In this document: in pieces, positions 16,910 to 26,568 of the stretch
Numbering within the stretch: the stretch's first letter is position 1
Layout of the letters: the number at the start of each line of letters is the position of its first letter
Source of the DNA: JBCAXA01 sp039183535
GTDB lineage: Bacteria; Pseudomonadota; Gammaproteobacteria; Steroidobacterales; Woeseiaceae
DNA length: 50,818 bases
Reading direction: 5' to 3'
NCBI GenBank assembly: GCA_039183535.1
Contig: JBCDBO010000021.1
Coordinates: 1 to 50,818 of the forward strand
Translations under genes and position numbers: made by a program
Notes under the pieces: model-generated
Seen by the model: only the letters and a program-made list of their open reading frames with translations
What the model was told of the DNA's origin: nothing
Database searches by the model: none

Positions 16910-18162
16910 TGGCCGAGATAGAGAACTTCACGATGAACTTCGGGCCGCAGCATCCCGCAGCCCATGGCGTACTGCGACTCGTCCTGGAGATGAATGGCGA
17001 GACGATTCAAAAAGCGGACCCGCACATAGGCTTGTTGCATCGCGCGACCGAGAAGCTCGCTGAGTCGAAACCGTATAACCAAAGCATCGGTTACATGGAC
17101 CGACTCGACTACGTCTCGATGATGTGCAACGAGCACGGCTATGTGTTGGTCATCGAAAAGTTGCTAGGGATTGCGCCGCCGCTTCGTGCGCAGTACATCC
17201 GCGTGATGTTCGACGAGATTACGCGAATTTTGAACCACCTCATGTGGCTCGGTGCGCATGGATTGGACATTGGCGCGATGACAATGTTTCTGTTCTGTTT
17301 TCGGGAACGGGAAGATCTGATGGACTGCTACGAGGCGGTTTCCGGTACGCGGATGCATGCCACGTATTACCGACCCGGTGGCGTCTATCGCGATCTGCCG
17401 CAAGAGATGCCGCAGTACCAAGCCTCGAAGTGGCGCTCGCAGAAAGAGGTCGACAAACTAAACGATGCACGGTCGGGATCGTTGCTCGATTTTATTGAGC
17501 GATTCACCGAACGCTTTCCAGGTTGCGTTGACGAGTACGAAACGTTGCTCACCGAAAATCGCATTTGGAAGCAACGTACCGTCAATATTGGTGTTGTTAC
17601 ACCGGAGCGGGCCAAGCAGCTAGGGTTTACCGGTCCGATGTTGCGCGGTTCTGGCGTTGAGTGGGATCTTCGCAAAAAGCAGCCATACGAGGTCTATGCT
17701 GACATCGACTTCGACATTCCCGTCGGCGTTAACGGTGATTGCTACGACCGCTATTTGGTCCGCGTCGAGGAGATGCGCCAGTCCAACCGCATTATTCAGC
17801 AGTGCGTCAAATGGCTGCGGGCGAACCCAGGCCCGGTGATGCTCGATGATCGAAAAATCGCGGCGCCGCGGCGGGTCGAGATGAAGGACGATATGGAGTC
17901 ATTGATTCATCACTTTAAGCTCTTTACCGAGGGGTACGCCGTTCCTGCCGGCGAAGCCTATGCCGCGGTCGAGCACCCGAAAGGGGAATTTGGTGTCTAT
18001 CTCATCTCGGACGGTGCGAATAAGCCGTATCGCGTCAAAGTACGCGCACCGGGGTTTGCGCATCTCGCGGCGCTCAGTGAAATGGTGGAGGGCCATATGT
18101 TGGCCGACGTCGTTGCCGTCATTGGAACGCAAGATGTCGTTTTCGGTGAGATCGATCGATGA
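16909..18162 (+). CDS. nuoD: NADH-quinone oxidoreductase subunit D
   Basis: 49-kDa subunit, related to the large subunit of NiFe hydrogenases, that forms most of the quinone-binding pocket with NuoB. It has 417 residues. The N-terminal FTMNFGPQHPAAHGVLRL contains the quinone-pocket His loop; LLHRATEKLAESKPYNQ, GALTMFLF-like GAMTMFLFCFRERE and the C-terminal DVVFGEIDR are typical. It starts GTG 16909 and overlaps nuoE by 4 nt. Confidence 0.98.
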   Translation: MAEIENFTMNFGPQHPAAHGVLRLVLEMNGETIQKADPHIGLLHRATEKLAESKPYNQSIGYMDRLDYVSMMCNEHGYVLVIEKLLGIAPPLRAQYIRVMFDEITRILNHLMWLGAHGLDIGAMTMFLFCFREREDLMDCYEAVSGTRMHATYYRPGGVYRDLPQEMPQYQASKWRSQKEVDKLNDARSGSLLDFIERFTERFPGCVDEYETLLTENRIWKQRTVNIGVVTPERAKQLGFTGPMLRGSGVEWDLRKKQPYEVYADIDFDIPVGVNGDCYDRYLVRVEEMRQSNRIIQQCVKWLRANPGPVMLDDRKIAAPRRVEMKDDMESLIHHFKLFTEGYAVPAGEAYAAVEHPKGEFGVYLISDGANKPYRVKVRAPGFAHLAALSEMVEGHMLADVVAVIGTQDVVFGEIDR

Positions 18163-18647
18163 GCGCGGCCGTTCTTAATGAGCACCTACGAGAAGCGATC
18201 GATCATTGGTTGCAGCGATTCCCGGCCGATCAAAAACGCTCCGCCATCATCGGTGCATTGCACGCAGCGCAGCATGAGAATCACGGCTACGTAACGGTGG
18301 AGCAGATGGATGCCATTGCGGCATACCTCGATCTGGAGCCGATCAAAGTTTATGAGGTCGCTAGCTTCTATTCGATGTTCGAGACGAAACAAGTCGGGCG
18401 CCACAGTGTTTCAATTTGCACCAATGTTTCGTGCATGTTGCGCGGTGCGGACGAACTCGTCGAACACGTAGAGCAACGGCTCGGCATTGAGACGGGCGAG
18501 AGCACGGACGACGGGCGAATTTATTTGAAGCGTGAAGAGGAGTGTCTCGCGGCTTGCTGCGGCGCACCGATGATGATGGTCGATCATGTTTATCATGAGG
18601 ACCTTACCGTCGAGAAAATTGACGCCATCTTGGATGCCTTGAAATGA
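18159..18647 (+). CDS. nuoE: NADH-quinone oxidoreductase subunit E
   Basis: 24-kDa thioredoxin-fold subunit of the NADH-dehydrogenase module carrying the [2Fe-2S] cluster N1a. It has 162 residues. The four ligand cysteines lie in ICTNVSCMLRG (two) and CLAACCGAPMM (two of the three). The helical N-terminal part includes YVTVEQMDAIAAYL and YEVASFYSMF. ATG overlaps the nuoD stop; the stop overlaps nuoF (ATGA). Confidence 0.97.
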   Translation: MSAAVLNEHLREAIDHWLQRFPADQKRSAIIGALHAAQHENHGYVTVEQMDAIAAYLDLEPIKVYEVASFYSMFETKQVGRHSVSICTNVSCMLRGADELVEHVEQRLGIETGESTDDGRIYLKREEECLAACCGAPMMMVDHVYHEDLTVEKIDAILDALK

Positions 18648-19951
18648 CAGACCGGCAAGCTAACACCGTCTGTTACGCCACCGTTGGTATGGAAGCGCCA
18701 GCCGGTATCGATACGTACCGTTCGCTCGGTGGGTACTCGTCGTGGCAGCGCGTTCTTGCCGGTGAATTGTCGCCGGATGAGGTCATCGAGATCGTCAAAA
18801 GCTCCGGCTTGCGCGGTCGCGGTGGCGCAGGCTTTCCGACGGGATTGAAGTGGAGCTTTATGCCGCGCTCTGCACCGGTTCAAAAATACATCGTTTGCAA
18901 CTCGGATGAGAGCGAGCCCGGCACCTGCCACGATCGCGAGATTCTGCGTTACAACCCTCACTCGCTGGTCGAAGGGATGGCCATTGCCGGGTACGCCATG
19001 GGCGCGACCGTCGGTTACAACTATATTCGGGGTGAATTTATCGACGAGCCGGTACCGGTGTTTGAAAAAGCGGTCGCGGACGCGTACGCGGCAGGCTTGC
19101 TTGGCAAAAACCTAGGTAGCGCCGGAATCGATTTCGACCTCTATACGTTTGTTGGTGCCGGCGCCTACATTTGCGGTGAGGAAACGGCGTTGTTGGAGTC
19201 GCTCGAGGGCAAGCAAGGTAAGCCGCGATTTAAACCACCGTTTCCTGCCAACTTTGGCCTGTACGGTAAGCCAACGACGATCAACAATACGCAGAGCCTT
19301 GCCAGTGTTCCCAGCATTGTTGCGCGTGGCGGCGACTGGTTTCGCGAACTCGGTGTCGAAAACTCCGGTGGCACCGCGATCTTCTCGGTGTCTGGCCACG
19401 TCGAAAAGCCAATGAACGTTGAGTTGCCGATGGGCATCCCGTTTCGCGAGTTATTAGAGATGTGTGGTGGAATTTGGAAAGGCCGGACACTCAAAGCGGT
19501 TATCCCGGGTGGCTCATCGGTGCCGGTCGTACCCGGGGAGATCATTATGGATTGCACGATGGACTATGACTCGCTGAAAGCGGCCGGGTCGTCGTTCGGT
19601 ACCGGTGCAGTGATGGTGATGGACGACACAACCTGCATGGTACGAACGCTACGGCGCATATCGCGCTTCTATATGGCTGAGTCGTGTGGGCAATGTACGC
19701 CGTGTCGAGAAGGGACCGGTTGGCTTTATCGCATGCTCACGCGGTTCATCAACGGGGCGGGGACTGAACAAGATCTCGATAAGTTGCTCGACGTTGCCAA
19801 CAAGATCGAGGGGCATACGATTTGTGCGCTCGGCGATGCCGCGGCGTGGCCCGTGCAGAGCTTCCTGAAACACTATCGCCATGAATTCGAATACATGGTC
19901 GAGAACGGTGGTCGCAGCGTGGTCGACAACGCCGATCGTGTGGCGGCCTGA
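18644..19951 (+). CDS. nuoF: NADH-quinone oxidoreductase subunit F
   Basis: 51-kDa subunit that binds NADH and FMN and holds [4Fe-4S] cluster N3. It has 435 residues. The glycine-rich NADH loop is GLRGRGGAGFPTGLKW; the FMN-site segment is YICNSDESEPGT-like (VCNSDESEPGT). The N3 ligands are in SCGQCTPCREG with the fourth in HTICALGDAAAWP. It overlaps nuoE and is followed 8 nt later by nuoG. Confidence 0.98.
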   Translation: MTDRQANTVCYATVGMEAPAGIDTYRSLGGYSSWQRVLAGELSPDEVIEIVKSSGLRGRGGAGFPTGLKWSFMPRSAPVQKYIVCNSDESEPGTCHDREILRYNPHSLVEGMAIAGYAMGATVGYNYIRGEFIDEPVPVFEKAVADAYAAGLLGKNLGSAGIDFDLYTFVGAGAYICGEETALLESLEGKQGKPRFKPPFPANFGLYGKPTTINNTQSLASVPSIVARGGDWFRELGVENSGGTAIFSVSGHVEKPMNVELPMGIPFRELLEMCGGIWKGRTLKAVIPGGSSVPVVPGEIIMDCTMDYDSLKAAGSSFGTGAVMVMDDTTCMVRTLRRISRFYMAESCGQCTPCREGTGWLYRMLTRFINGAGTEQDLDKLLDVANKIEGHTICALGDAAAWPVQSFLKHYRHEFEYMVENGGRSVVDNADRVAA

Positions 19952-19959
19952 GCGAAACG

Positions 19960-22119
19960 ATGGCGGACGATGTAATTAAGCTTGAGGTTGATGGCGAAGA
20001 GGTCACCGCCCGTCGCGGACAGATGCTCATCGAGGTCACCGACGCTGCATCGAAGTATGTGCCGCGTTTTTGCTACCACGAGAAGTTATCGGTAGCGGCG
20101 AATTGCCGCATGTGTCTCGTCGAGGTGGAAAAGGCACCAAAACCATTGCCGGCGTGTGCGACGCCCGCCGCCGATGGCATGAAAGTGTTCACTCGCTCGG
20201 AGCGAGCGGTATCCGCACAACGTGCCACGATGGAGTTTTTGCTCATTAACCACCCGCTCGATTGCCCGATCTGTGATCAAGGTGGTGAGTGCGAGCTACA
20301 AGATCTCGCGGTCGGCTACGGGCGTGACGTGTCGCGCTACACCGATCGCAAGCGGGTCGTTGCAGATAAGAACCTTGGGCCACTCGTTTCAACGGACATG
20401 ACGCGATGCATCCATTGCACACGTTGTGTTCGGTTCGGCCAAGAGATTGCCGGAATTGCCGAACTCGGCACGACCGATCGCGGCGAGAACATGCGCATCG
20501 GGACATTCATCGAAAAGAGCGTCGATCACGAATTGTCGGGCAACATCATCGATTTGTGTCCAGTCGGCGCACTGAATAACAAACCGTATCGCTACAGCGC
20601 CCGTGCGTGGGAAATGGAGCAGCGAGCCACGATCTCACCGCACGACTGCGTTGGTTCAAATCTTTACGCCCACGTTTTGCGCGGTACCGTCAAGCGGATG
20701 GTGCCGAGAACGAACGAGTCTATTAACGAGACTTGGATCGCTGATCGGGATCGCTTTAGCTATGAGGCGATTTATTCTGAAAACCGCTTGACGTCGCCAC
20801 GCGTTCGCGCGGCCGACGGCGTGTGGCGGGATTGCGATTGGGAGACGGCGCTCGAGGCCGCAACCCAGGCGATGACCGGCGTCGATTGCGATGAGCTCGG
20901 TGTTCTGGTTTCGCCAAGTACGACACTCGAAGAGCAGTTTTTGTTGCGCCGCCTGACCGAACATCTCGGCTGCAAGAATGTTGACTACCGTTTAGGACAG
21001 ACGGATTTTGCGGCTGCTGCAGTCGAGCCGGCATTCCCGAACTTCGGGCTGACTATTGAGGCGATCGAACAACGCGATGCGATTGTCTTAATCGGTACAT
21101 CGCTACGCGACGAAGCACCTATTCTGGCGCACCGTGTGCGCAAAGCGGCGCTGGCCGGAGCAAGTATCAGCGTTATTGACAGCGAAGATCGGCCTTACCA
21201 GTTCGAGCACACAGCGCGTATCGGTGAGTTGCTCGATACGCTGTCTGCCGTTGGGCAAGCGCTCGGGATTGATACGGCGGCGTTGCCGGCGGACATTGCG
21301 GAACTCGTTGAAAATGCGAGCGTTGCTGATGCCGACCATGGCGTAGCAGCCGCCCTGCGTGATGCAGAACGACCGTACTTGCTGGTCGGGATCGGTGCGA
21401 GTCGCCATCCAGCATTCGCCGCCGTGCTAACACTGGCAGCGGCGCTTGCCCGCGCAACAGGTGGCATCGTTGGTCAAGTCAGTGCTGGATCGAATAGCGC
21501 CGGCGCCCGCCTACTTGGGTTAGCTGTCGATGACGCCGAGACCGGATTGAACGCTCACGACATGTTCGCCACGCCTCGGCAAAGCTATTGCTTGGTTATG
21601 TGTGATCCCGATGTCGACTTACGCCACCCGCGCGCGATGGACGTGTTGCGTGATGCGCCATCCGTTGTTGCGATAACGAGTTTCGTTAGCGATGCGCTTC
21701 TTGACGCGGCGACCGTGTTGCTGCCGGCAGGGACGTTTGCGGAGACATCGGGCACCTACATTAATGGTGCGGGTACATGGCAGAGTTTCCAAGGCGTAGC
21801 GACGCCAGTGGGCGAAGCACGGCCATTGTGGAAAGTGTTACGCGTGCTGGCGGAGTTCTGCGATGTGCCCGATGTTGGCTACTTGGACTCGACGGCCGTA
21901 CTTGAGGCGGTCCGTAAAGTCGTCAGCATGCCGGCGTCACTGCCGCAGCCCCGATTGGCGCAATCGAGCGTCGGGGTCCGCAGACTGAACGGTGAGGCGG
22001 CGGCCATTCACGTCCCTATTTACGAAGTCGATCCGGTCGTACGACGCGCAGCAGCGTTGCAGCTCACGCGCGCCGGTAACGCCGGCCAACAGTGGCGCGG
22101 CGGCCAGCAAGAAACATGA
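19960..22119 (+). CDS. nuoG: NADH-quinone oxidoreductase subunit G
   Basis: 75-kDa iron-sulfur subunit that passes electrons from NuoE/F towards NuoI. It has 719 residues. The N-terminal ferredoxin domain has NCRMCLVEV ([2Fe-2S] N1b). HPLDCPICDQGGECELQD supplies the His-Cys3 cluster N5, and CIHCTRCVRF with CPVGAL supplies N4. The rest is a degenerate molybdopterin-oxidoreductase-like domain (from about residue 220), more divergent than the N-terminus, as is usual. The end overlaps nuoH (ATGA). Confidence 0.97.
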   Translation: MADDVIKLEVDGEEVTARRGQMLIEVTDAASKYVPRFCYHEKLSVAANCRMCLVEVEKAPKPLPACATPAADGMKVFTRSERAVSAQRATMEFLLINHPLDCPICDQGGECELQDLAVGYGRDVSRYTDRKRVVADKNLGPLVSTDMTRCIHCTRCVRFGQEIAGIAELGTTDRGENMRIGTFIEKSVDHELSGNIIDLCPVGALNNKPYRYSARAWEMEQRATISPHDCVGSNLYAHVLRGTVKRMVPRTNESINETWIADRDRFSYEAIYSENRLTSPRVRAADGVWRDCDWETALEAATQAMTGVDCDELGVLVSPSTTLEEQFLLRRLTEHLGCKNVDYRLGQTDFAAAAVEPAFPNFGLTIEAIEQRDAIVLIGTSLRDEAPILAHRVRKAALAGASISVIDSEDRPYQFEHTARIGELLDTLSAVGQALGIDTAALPADIAELVENASVADADHGVAAALRDAERPYLLVGIGASRHPAFAAVLTLAAALARATGGIVGQVSAGSNSAGARLLGLAVDDAETGLNAHDMFATPRQSYCLVMCDPDVDLRHPRAMDVLRDAPSVVAITSFVSDALLDAATVLLPAGTFAETSGTYINGAGTWQSFQGVATPVGEARPLWKVLRVLAEFCDVPDVGYLDSTAVLEAVRKVVSMPASLPQPRLAQSSVGVRRLNGEAAAIHVPIYEVDPVVRRAAALQLTRAGNAGQQWRGGQQET

Positions 22120-23177
22120 TCGGGCGTTTCATCAACGACTATTTGTTTTTGCTGCAGACCATCGGCGCAATCTTGGCCGTGACGGTCGTTTTAATTCTTT
22201 GCGTCGCTTATACGACGCTCGCCGAGCGCAAGTTTATTGGCTACATGCAGCGTCGCCTGGGTCCAAATCGGGTCGGTTTCCGAGGCTTACTGCAACCGTT
22301 TGCTGACGTGTTTAAGTTGCTGCTCAAAGAGGTCGTCGTACCAAGCAACTCCAGTCGTTTCCTGTTTGTTATCGCACCGTTGCTGGCGATAACCCCGGCC
22401 TTCGCGGCCTGGGCCGTTATGCCATTGTGGGATGGTTTCGTCATTGCGGATATCGATGCGGGGCTGCTGTACGTGTTGGCCCTGACCTCGATCGGCGTCT
22501 ACGGCGTTATCTTGGCGGGGTGGGCGACCAATTCGAAGTACGCTCTGCTCGGCGCCATGCGTTCCGCAGCGCAAATCGTCGCCTATGAGATTGCCATGGG
22601 GTTCGCATTGGTCGGAGTTTTGATGGCGGCGGGCAGTCTTAATCTCGGTGAGATCATCGCAGCGCAACGTGGCGGCGTAGGCCACTGGTTCTTGCTTTGG
22701 TTATTGCCGCTTTTTGTTGTTTACTTTGTCTCCGGTGTCGCTGAAACCAACCGCGCGCCGTTTGATGTCGCCGAGGGCGAGTCGGAGATCGTTGCGGGCT
22801 TCCACGTCGAGTACTCGGGCGTTGCGTTCGCCGTGTTCTTTCTTGCCGAGTACGCCAACATGATCTTGATCGCAGCGCTCACTGCGATCTTCTTTTTCGG
22901 CGGTTGGCTATCACCGTTCGAGGGTGTCCCTGGTCTGGCGAATACGTGGTTAGCCAGTGCCGGTCTGCATTGGTTGGCGCTAAAGACCGTCTTCTTCTTG
23001 TTTTGTTTCTTTTGGTTTCGAGCAACTTTCCCGCGCTATCGCTACGATCAGATCATGCGTCTAGGTTGGAAGGTGTTTATTCCGGTGACCATCGTCTGGA
23101 TTGGCGTCGAGGTCGTTTTTGCCTGGTACCGCATCGGGCCATGGGCCCGCACGGCGGTTGAGGTGGCGTCATCATGA
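22116..23177 (+). CDS. nuoH: NADH-quinone oxidoreductase subunit H
   Basis: Membrane subunit (ND1 homologue) with eight or nine helices that forms the entrance to the quinone chamber. It has 353 residues from ATG 22116; the upstream in-frame ATG 22092 lies inside nuoG. Signatures are MQRRLGPNRVGF, GLLQPFADVFKLL, and the acidic loop ETNRAPFDVAEGESEIVAGF. It overlaps nuoI by 4 nt. Confidence 0.97.
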   Translation: MIGRFINDYLFLLQTIGAILAVTVVLILCVAYTTLAERKFIGYMQRRLGPNRVGFRGLLQPFADVFKLLLKEVVVPSNSSRFLFVIAPLLAITPAFAAWAVMPLWDGFVIADIDAGLLYVLALTSIGVYGVILAGWATNSKYALLGAMRSAAQIVAYEIAMGFALVGVLMAAGSLNLGEIIAAQRGGVGHWFLLWLLPLFVVYFVSGVAETNRAPFDVAEGESEIVAGFHVEYSGVAFAVFFLAEYANMILIAALTAIFFFGGWLSPFEGVPGLANTWLASAGLHWLALKTVFFLFCFFWFRATFPRYRYDQIMRLGWKVFIPVTIVWIGVEVVFAWYRIGPWARTAVEVASS

Positions 23178-23662
23178 ATGTGTTGAAACACTGGACTCGA
23201 ACCTTTTTACTGCTGGAGCTGTGGCAGGGGTTATCGGTCACCTTCAGAAGCCTCTTTCGACCTTCGGTGACGGTGCAATACCCAGAAGAGAAAACGCCGC
23301 AATCGCCGCGTTTTCGTGGACTGCACGCGCTGCGTCGATACGCCAATGGCGAAGAGCGCTGCATTGCCTGCAAGCTGTGTGAGGCCGTTTGTCCGGCACT
23401 GGCGATAACGATTGAGTCTGGCGTCAGCGCGGACGGCACTCGCCGGACCACACGTTACGATATCGATCTCTTCAAATGCATTTACTGCGGGTTCTGCGAG
23501 GAAGCCTGTCCGGTCGATGCAATCGTCGAGACTCGGATCCACGAATACCATATGGAGAATCGTGGCGAAAACATCATGTCGAAAGAGAAGTTACTCGCTG
23601 TTGGGGATCGGTTCGAATCAATGATTGCAGCAGACAAAGCGGCCGACGCGCCGTACCGATAA
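23174..23662 (+). CDS. nuoI: NADH-quinone oxidoreductase subunit I
   Basis: 23-kDa 8Fe ferredoxin-type subunit bearing clusters N6a and N6b, bridging NuoG and NuoB. It has 162 residues. The two [4Fe-4S] motifs are CIACKLCEAVCP and CIYCGFCEEACP, each completed by the last Cys of the other motif. The N-terminal amphipathic segment is rich in Trp, Phe and Leu and associates with the membrane arm. Confidence 0.98.
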   Translation: MNVLKHWTRTFLLLELWQGLSVTFRSLFRPSVTVQYPEEKTPQSPRFRGLHALRRYANGEERCIACKLCEAVCPALAITIESGVSADGTRRTTRYDIDLFKCIYCGFCEEACPVDAIVETRIHEYHMENRGENIMSKEKLLAVGDRFESMIAADKAADAPYR

Positions 23663-23686
23663 CAACACGCGAACTGGGGAGCAAAC

Positions 23687-24289
23687 GTGTTTCAGGCCAT
23701 CCTGTTCTACGGCTTTTCGGCCGTAATGCTGGCGGCGGCGTTGGGCGTGATTTTCGCGCGCAACCCGGTGCACTCAGTCATGTGCCTGGTGCTCGCCTTT
23801 TTTAACAGCGCGGCTTTGTGGCTTCTCATCGAGGCGGAATTCCTCGCCATTGTCCTTGTGCTGGTGTACGTCGGTGCCGTTATGGTGCTGTTCTTGTTCG
23901 TCGTCATGATGCTCGACATCAACGTCGAAGAGGCACGGCGCGGCATCCATCGCTACGCACCGATCGGACTCGGTGTGGCGGCCCTAATGGTGTTCGAGCT
24001 GTTACAAGTCATTTGGTACCGCAGCGCGACGCTGCAGGCGCGCGCCGCGAGCGAACTGCCCGCAGCGCCGGTCAGCAACACCAAAGCACTCGCCGGTGTT
24101 TTGTACACCGAGCATGTCTACGCGTTCGAATTGGCAGCGGTCGTTCTGTTGCTGGCGATTGTTGCGGCAATTGCTTTAACGATGCGCCGCCGGCCGGGTC
24201 TCAAAGTTCAAGACGTCGCTCGACAGGTTGCGGTTAACCCGAAAGACCGAGTCAGGGTTGTGTCTATGGAGGCCGAGAAGTCGTCGTGA
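23687..24289 (+). CDS. nuoJ: NADH-quinone oxidoreductase subunit J
   Basis: Membrane subunit (ND6 homologue) with five helices, involved in proton translocation next to NuoH. It has 200 residues from GTG 23687, which follows GGGGAG. The conserved third helix is LVYVGAVMVLFLFVVMML, including the flexible glycine region. The C-terminus is a soluble basic tail (from about residue 170). It overlaps nuoK by GTGA. Confidence 0.95.
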   Translation: MFQAILFYGFSAVMLAAALGVIFARNPVHSVMCLVLAFFNSAALWLLIEAEFLAIVLVLVYVGAVMVLFLFVVMMLDINVEEARRGIHRYAPIGLGVAALMVFELLQVIWYRSATLQARAASELPAAPVSNTKALAGVLYTEHVYAFELAAVVLLLAIVAAIALTMRRRPGLKVQDVARQVAVNPKDRVRVVSMEAEKSS

Positions 24290-24594
24290 GCATCGGTCTC
24301 GGTCATTATTTGACGCTGGCGGCGATTCTATTCGCGATCAGTATCGCTGGTATTTTCGTTAACCGGAAAAACGTCATCGTCCTGTTGATGTGCATCGAGT
24401 TGATGCTGTTGTCGGTGAATTTCAATTTCGTCGCGTTTTCTAGATACCTCGATGACCTTACCGGCCAGGTGTTCGTCTTCTTTATTCTGACGGTAGCGGC
24501 GGCGGAGGCGGCCATCGGACTGGCGATACTTGTCGTGCTGTTTCGTAATCGTCGTAGCATCAACGTTCAAGAACTTGATGCGATGAAAGGTTAG
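24286..24594 (+). CDS. nuoK: NADH-quinone oxidoreductase subunit K
   Basis: Membrane subunit (ND4L homologue) with three helices and the conserved membrane glutamates used in proton pumping. It has 102 residues. The second helix is VLLMCIELMLLSVNFNFV (first conserved Glu); the third is TVAAAEAAIGLAILVVLFR (second conserved Glu). The start is GTG 24286. Confidence 0.97.
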   Translation: MSIGLGHYLTLAAILFAISIAGIFVNRKNVIVLLMCIELMLLSVNFNFVAFSRYLDDLTGQVFVFFILTVAAAEAAIGLAILVVLFRNRRSINVQELDAMKG

Positions 24595-24603
24595 GGCGCG
24601 AAC

Positions 24604-26568
24604 ATGCATTCAATTCACCTCATCATCGTATTGGCGCCGCTCGCGGCCAGCATAATTGCCGGGCTTGGCGGTCGCATTATTGGTCGTGCCGGGGCGCATT
24701 GGGTGACGATTCTCGGCGTTGCCGTATCTGCGGTCTGTTCCGTGCTGGTCCTTAAGCATTTGGTGCTTGATGGCGGCACAGCGGAGAACTACACGCTGTA
24801 TCGCTGGGCCATGCTCGACGGATTGAGCATGGAAGTTGGCTTTCTGGTCGATCGTTTGTCCGCGATGATGATGGTGGTGGTCACGTTCGTGTCGTTGATG
24901 GTGCATATCTACACGATCGGCTACATGCACGACGATGACGGTTACCAGAGATTCTTTAGCTACATCTCGTTGTTCACATTCGCGATGCTGATGCTAGTCA
25001 TGTCGAACAACTTCCTGCAGCTGTTTTTCGGGTGGGAAGCCGTCGGCCTAGTGTCGTATTTGCTGATTGGGTTTTGGTTCAAAAAGCCATCTGCAGTGTT
25101 CGCGAATCTCAAAGCATTCCTTGTCAACCGAGTTGGCGACTTTGGTTTCATCCTTGGGATTGCCGGGGTCGTGTATTACGCCAATACGCTCGATTATCAA
25201 GCCGCATTCGCGGCCGCCGAGAGCCTGTCGAGCGAAACGATGGTGCTGTTCGGCAGCACCGCGTGGAATTCGATGACCGTTATATGCATCTTGTTGTTCA
25301 TCGGTGCCATGGGTAAGTCGGCGCAAGTACCTCTGCATGTTTGGCTGCCCGACTCGATGGAGGGCCCCACGCCGATCTCTGCCTTGATTCACGCGGCCAC
25401 GATGGTCACGGCGGGGATCTTTATGGTGGCGCGTATGTCGCCGCTCTACGAGTTCAGTGACGCCGCATTAGCCTTCATCCTGACAGTCGGAGCGATTACC
25501 GCATTCTTCATGGGTTTGCTCGGGCTCGTGCAGCACGATATTAAGCGCGTGGTTGCGTACTCGACGCTCTCGCAATTGGGCTACATGACGGTTGCGTTGG
25601 GTGTGTCGGCCTATGCGGCGGGTATGTTCCACCTAATGACGCACGCGTTCTTTAAGGCCTTGCTGTTCTTGGCGGCCGGCTCGGTCATCATCGCGATGCA
25701 CCACGAACAAGACATGCGCAAAATGGGCGGGTTGCGTAAATACATGCCGATCACGTATTGGACGTCGCTTATTGGGTCACTGGCACTTATTGGTTTCCCG
25801 GGCTTCGCCGGTTTCTTCTCCAAAGACGCGTTGATCGAAGCTGTTGCCCACGCGCACCATGACCACCCCACCACAGCAACGTGGCTTGCCTATTGGAGCG
25901 TTCTGCTCGGTGTGTTTGTTACCGCGCTGTACTCGTTCCGGATGTTCTTCCTCGTGTTTCATGGCAAAGAACGCATGGATGAGCACACCCAGTCGCATTT
26001 GCATGAATCGCCCGCTGTTGTCTGGGTGCCGCTTGCCTTGCTGGCGATACCGTCTGCGATCGTTGGTTGGTTCACGATCGGACCGGTGCTATTCAGTGAC
26101 TACTTCGACGGTGCGATCGTCGTACGGCCTGATAACGATGTGCTGGCAGCACTCGGCGCCGATTTCCATGGCCCGGCGGGTTTTGTTGCGCACGCGCTGA
26201 AAACGCCGCCGCTGTATCTTGCTCTGGCTGGCGTGGCTGCAGCGTGGTTCTTGTGGTTGCGACGTCCCGACATACCGGCGCGCATGGCTGAACGTCTGGC
26301 GGCGTTGCGGCATGTTCTAGAGCAAAAGTACTATGCCGATGCGTTGTACTTGAATGTATTTGCAGCCGGCGGGCGCCGTCTTGGTCGCGGCCTATGGAAC
26401 ATCGGCGATCGCGGCCTGATTGACGGGTTGCTGGTTAACGGTACGGCCCGTGCGGTCGGATTTATCGGTAACCGCGTCCGACATGTACAGAGCGGCTATC
26501 TCTATCATTATGCGTTCGCGATGGTGCTTGGCTTAACCGCGATGCTGGCCTGGGTGGTTTGGCGTTAG
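24604..26568 (+). CDS. nuoL: NADH-quinone oxidoreductase subunit L
   Basis: Largest proton-pumping subunit (ND5 homologue) at the far end of the membrane arm; 654 residues. It has the antiporter-like core: NNFLQLFFGWEAVGLVSYLLIGF with the conserved Glu, GKSAQVPLHVWLPDSMEGPTP with the conserved Lys, and VKRVVAYSTLSQLGYM-like (IKRVVAYSTLSQLGYM). It ends with the long lateral helix and final membrane helix. The stop TAG shares its G with the likely nuoM GTG. Confidence 0.98.
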   Translation: MHSIHLIIVLAPLAASIIAGLGGRIIGRAGAHWVTILGVAVSAVCSVLVLKHLVLDGGTAENYTLYRWAMLDGLSMEVGFLVDRLSAMMMVVVTFVSLMVHIYTIGYMHDDDGYQRFFSYISLFTFAMLMLVMSNNFLQLFFGWEAVGLVSYLLIGFWFKKPSAVFANLKAFLVNRVGDFGFILGIAGVVYYANTLDYQAAFAAAESLSSETMVLFGSTAWNSMTVICILLFIGAMGKSAQVPLHVWLPDSMEGPTPISALIHAATMVTAGIFMVARMSPLYEFSDAALAFILTVGAITAFFMGLLGLVQHDIKRVVAYSTLSQLGYMTVALGVSAYAAGMFHLMTHAFFKALLFLAAGSVIIAMHHEQDMRKMGGLRKYMPITYWTSLIGSLALIGFPGFAGFFSKDALIEAVAHAHHDHPTTATWLAYWSVLLGVFVTALYSFRMFFLVFHGKERMDEHTQSHLHESPAVVWVPLALLAIPSAIVGWFTIGPVLFSDYFDGAIVVRPDNDVLAALGADFHGPAGFVAHALKTPPLYLALAGVAAAWFLWLRRPDIPARMAERLAALRHVLEQKYYADALYLNVFAAGGRRLGRGLWNIGDRGLIDGLLVNGTARAVGFIGNRVRHVQSGYLYHYAFAMVLGLTAMLAWVVWR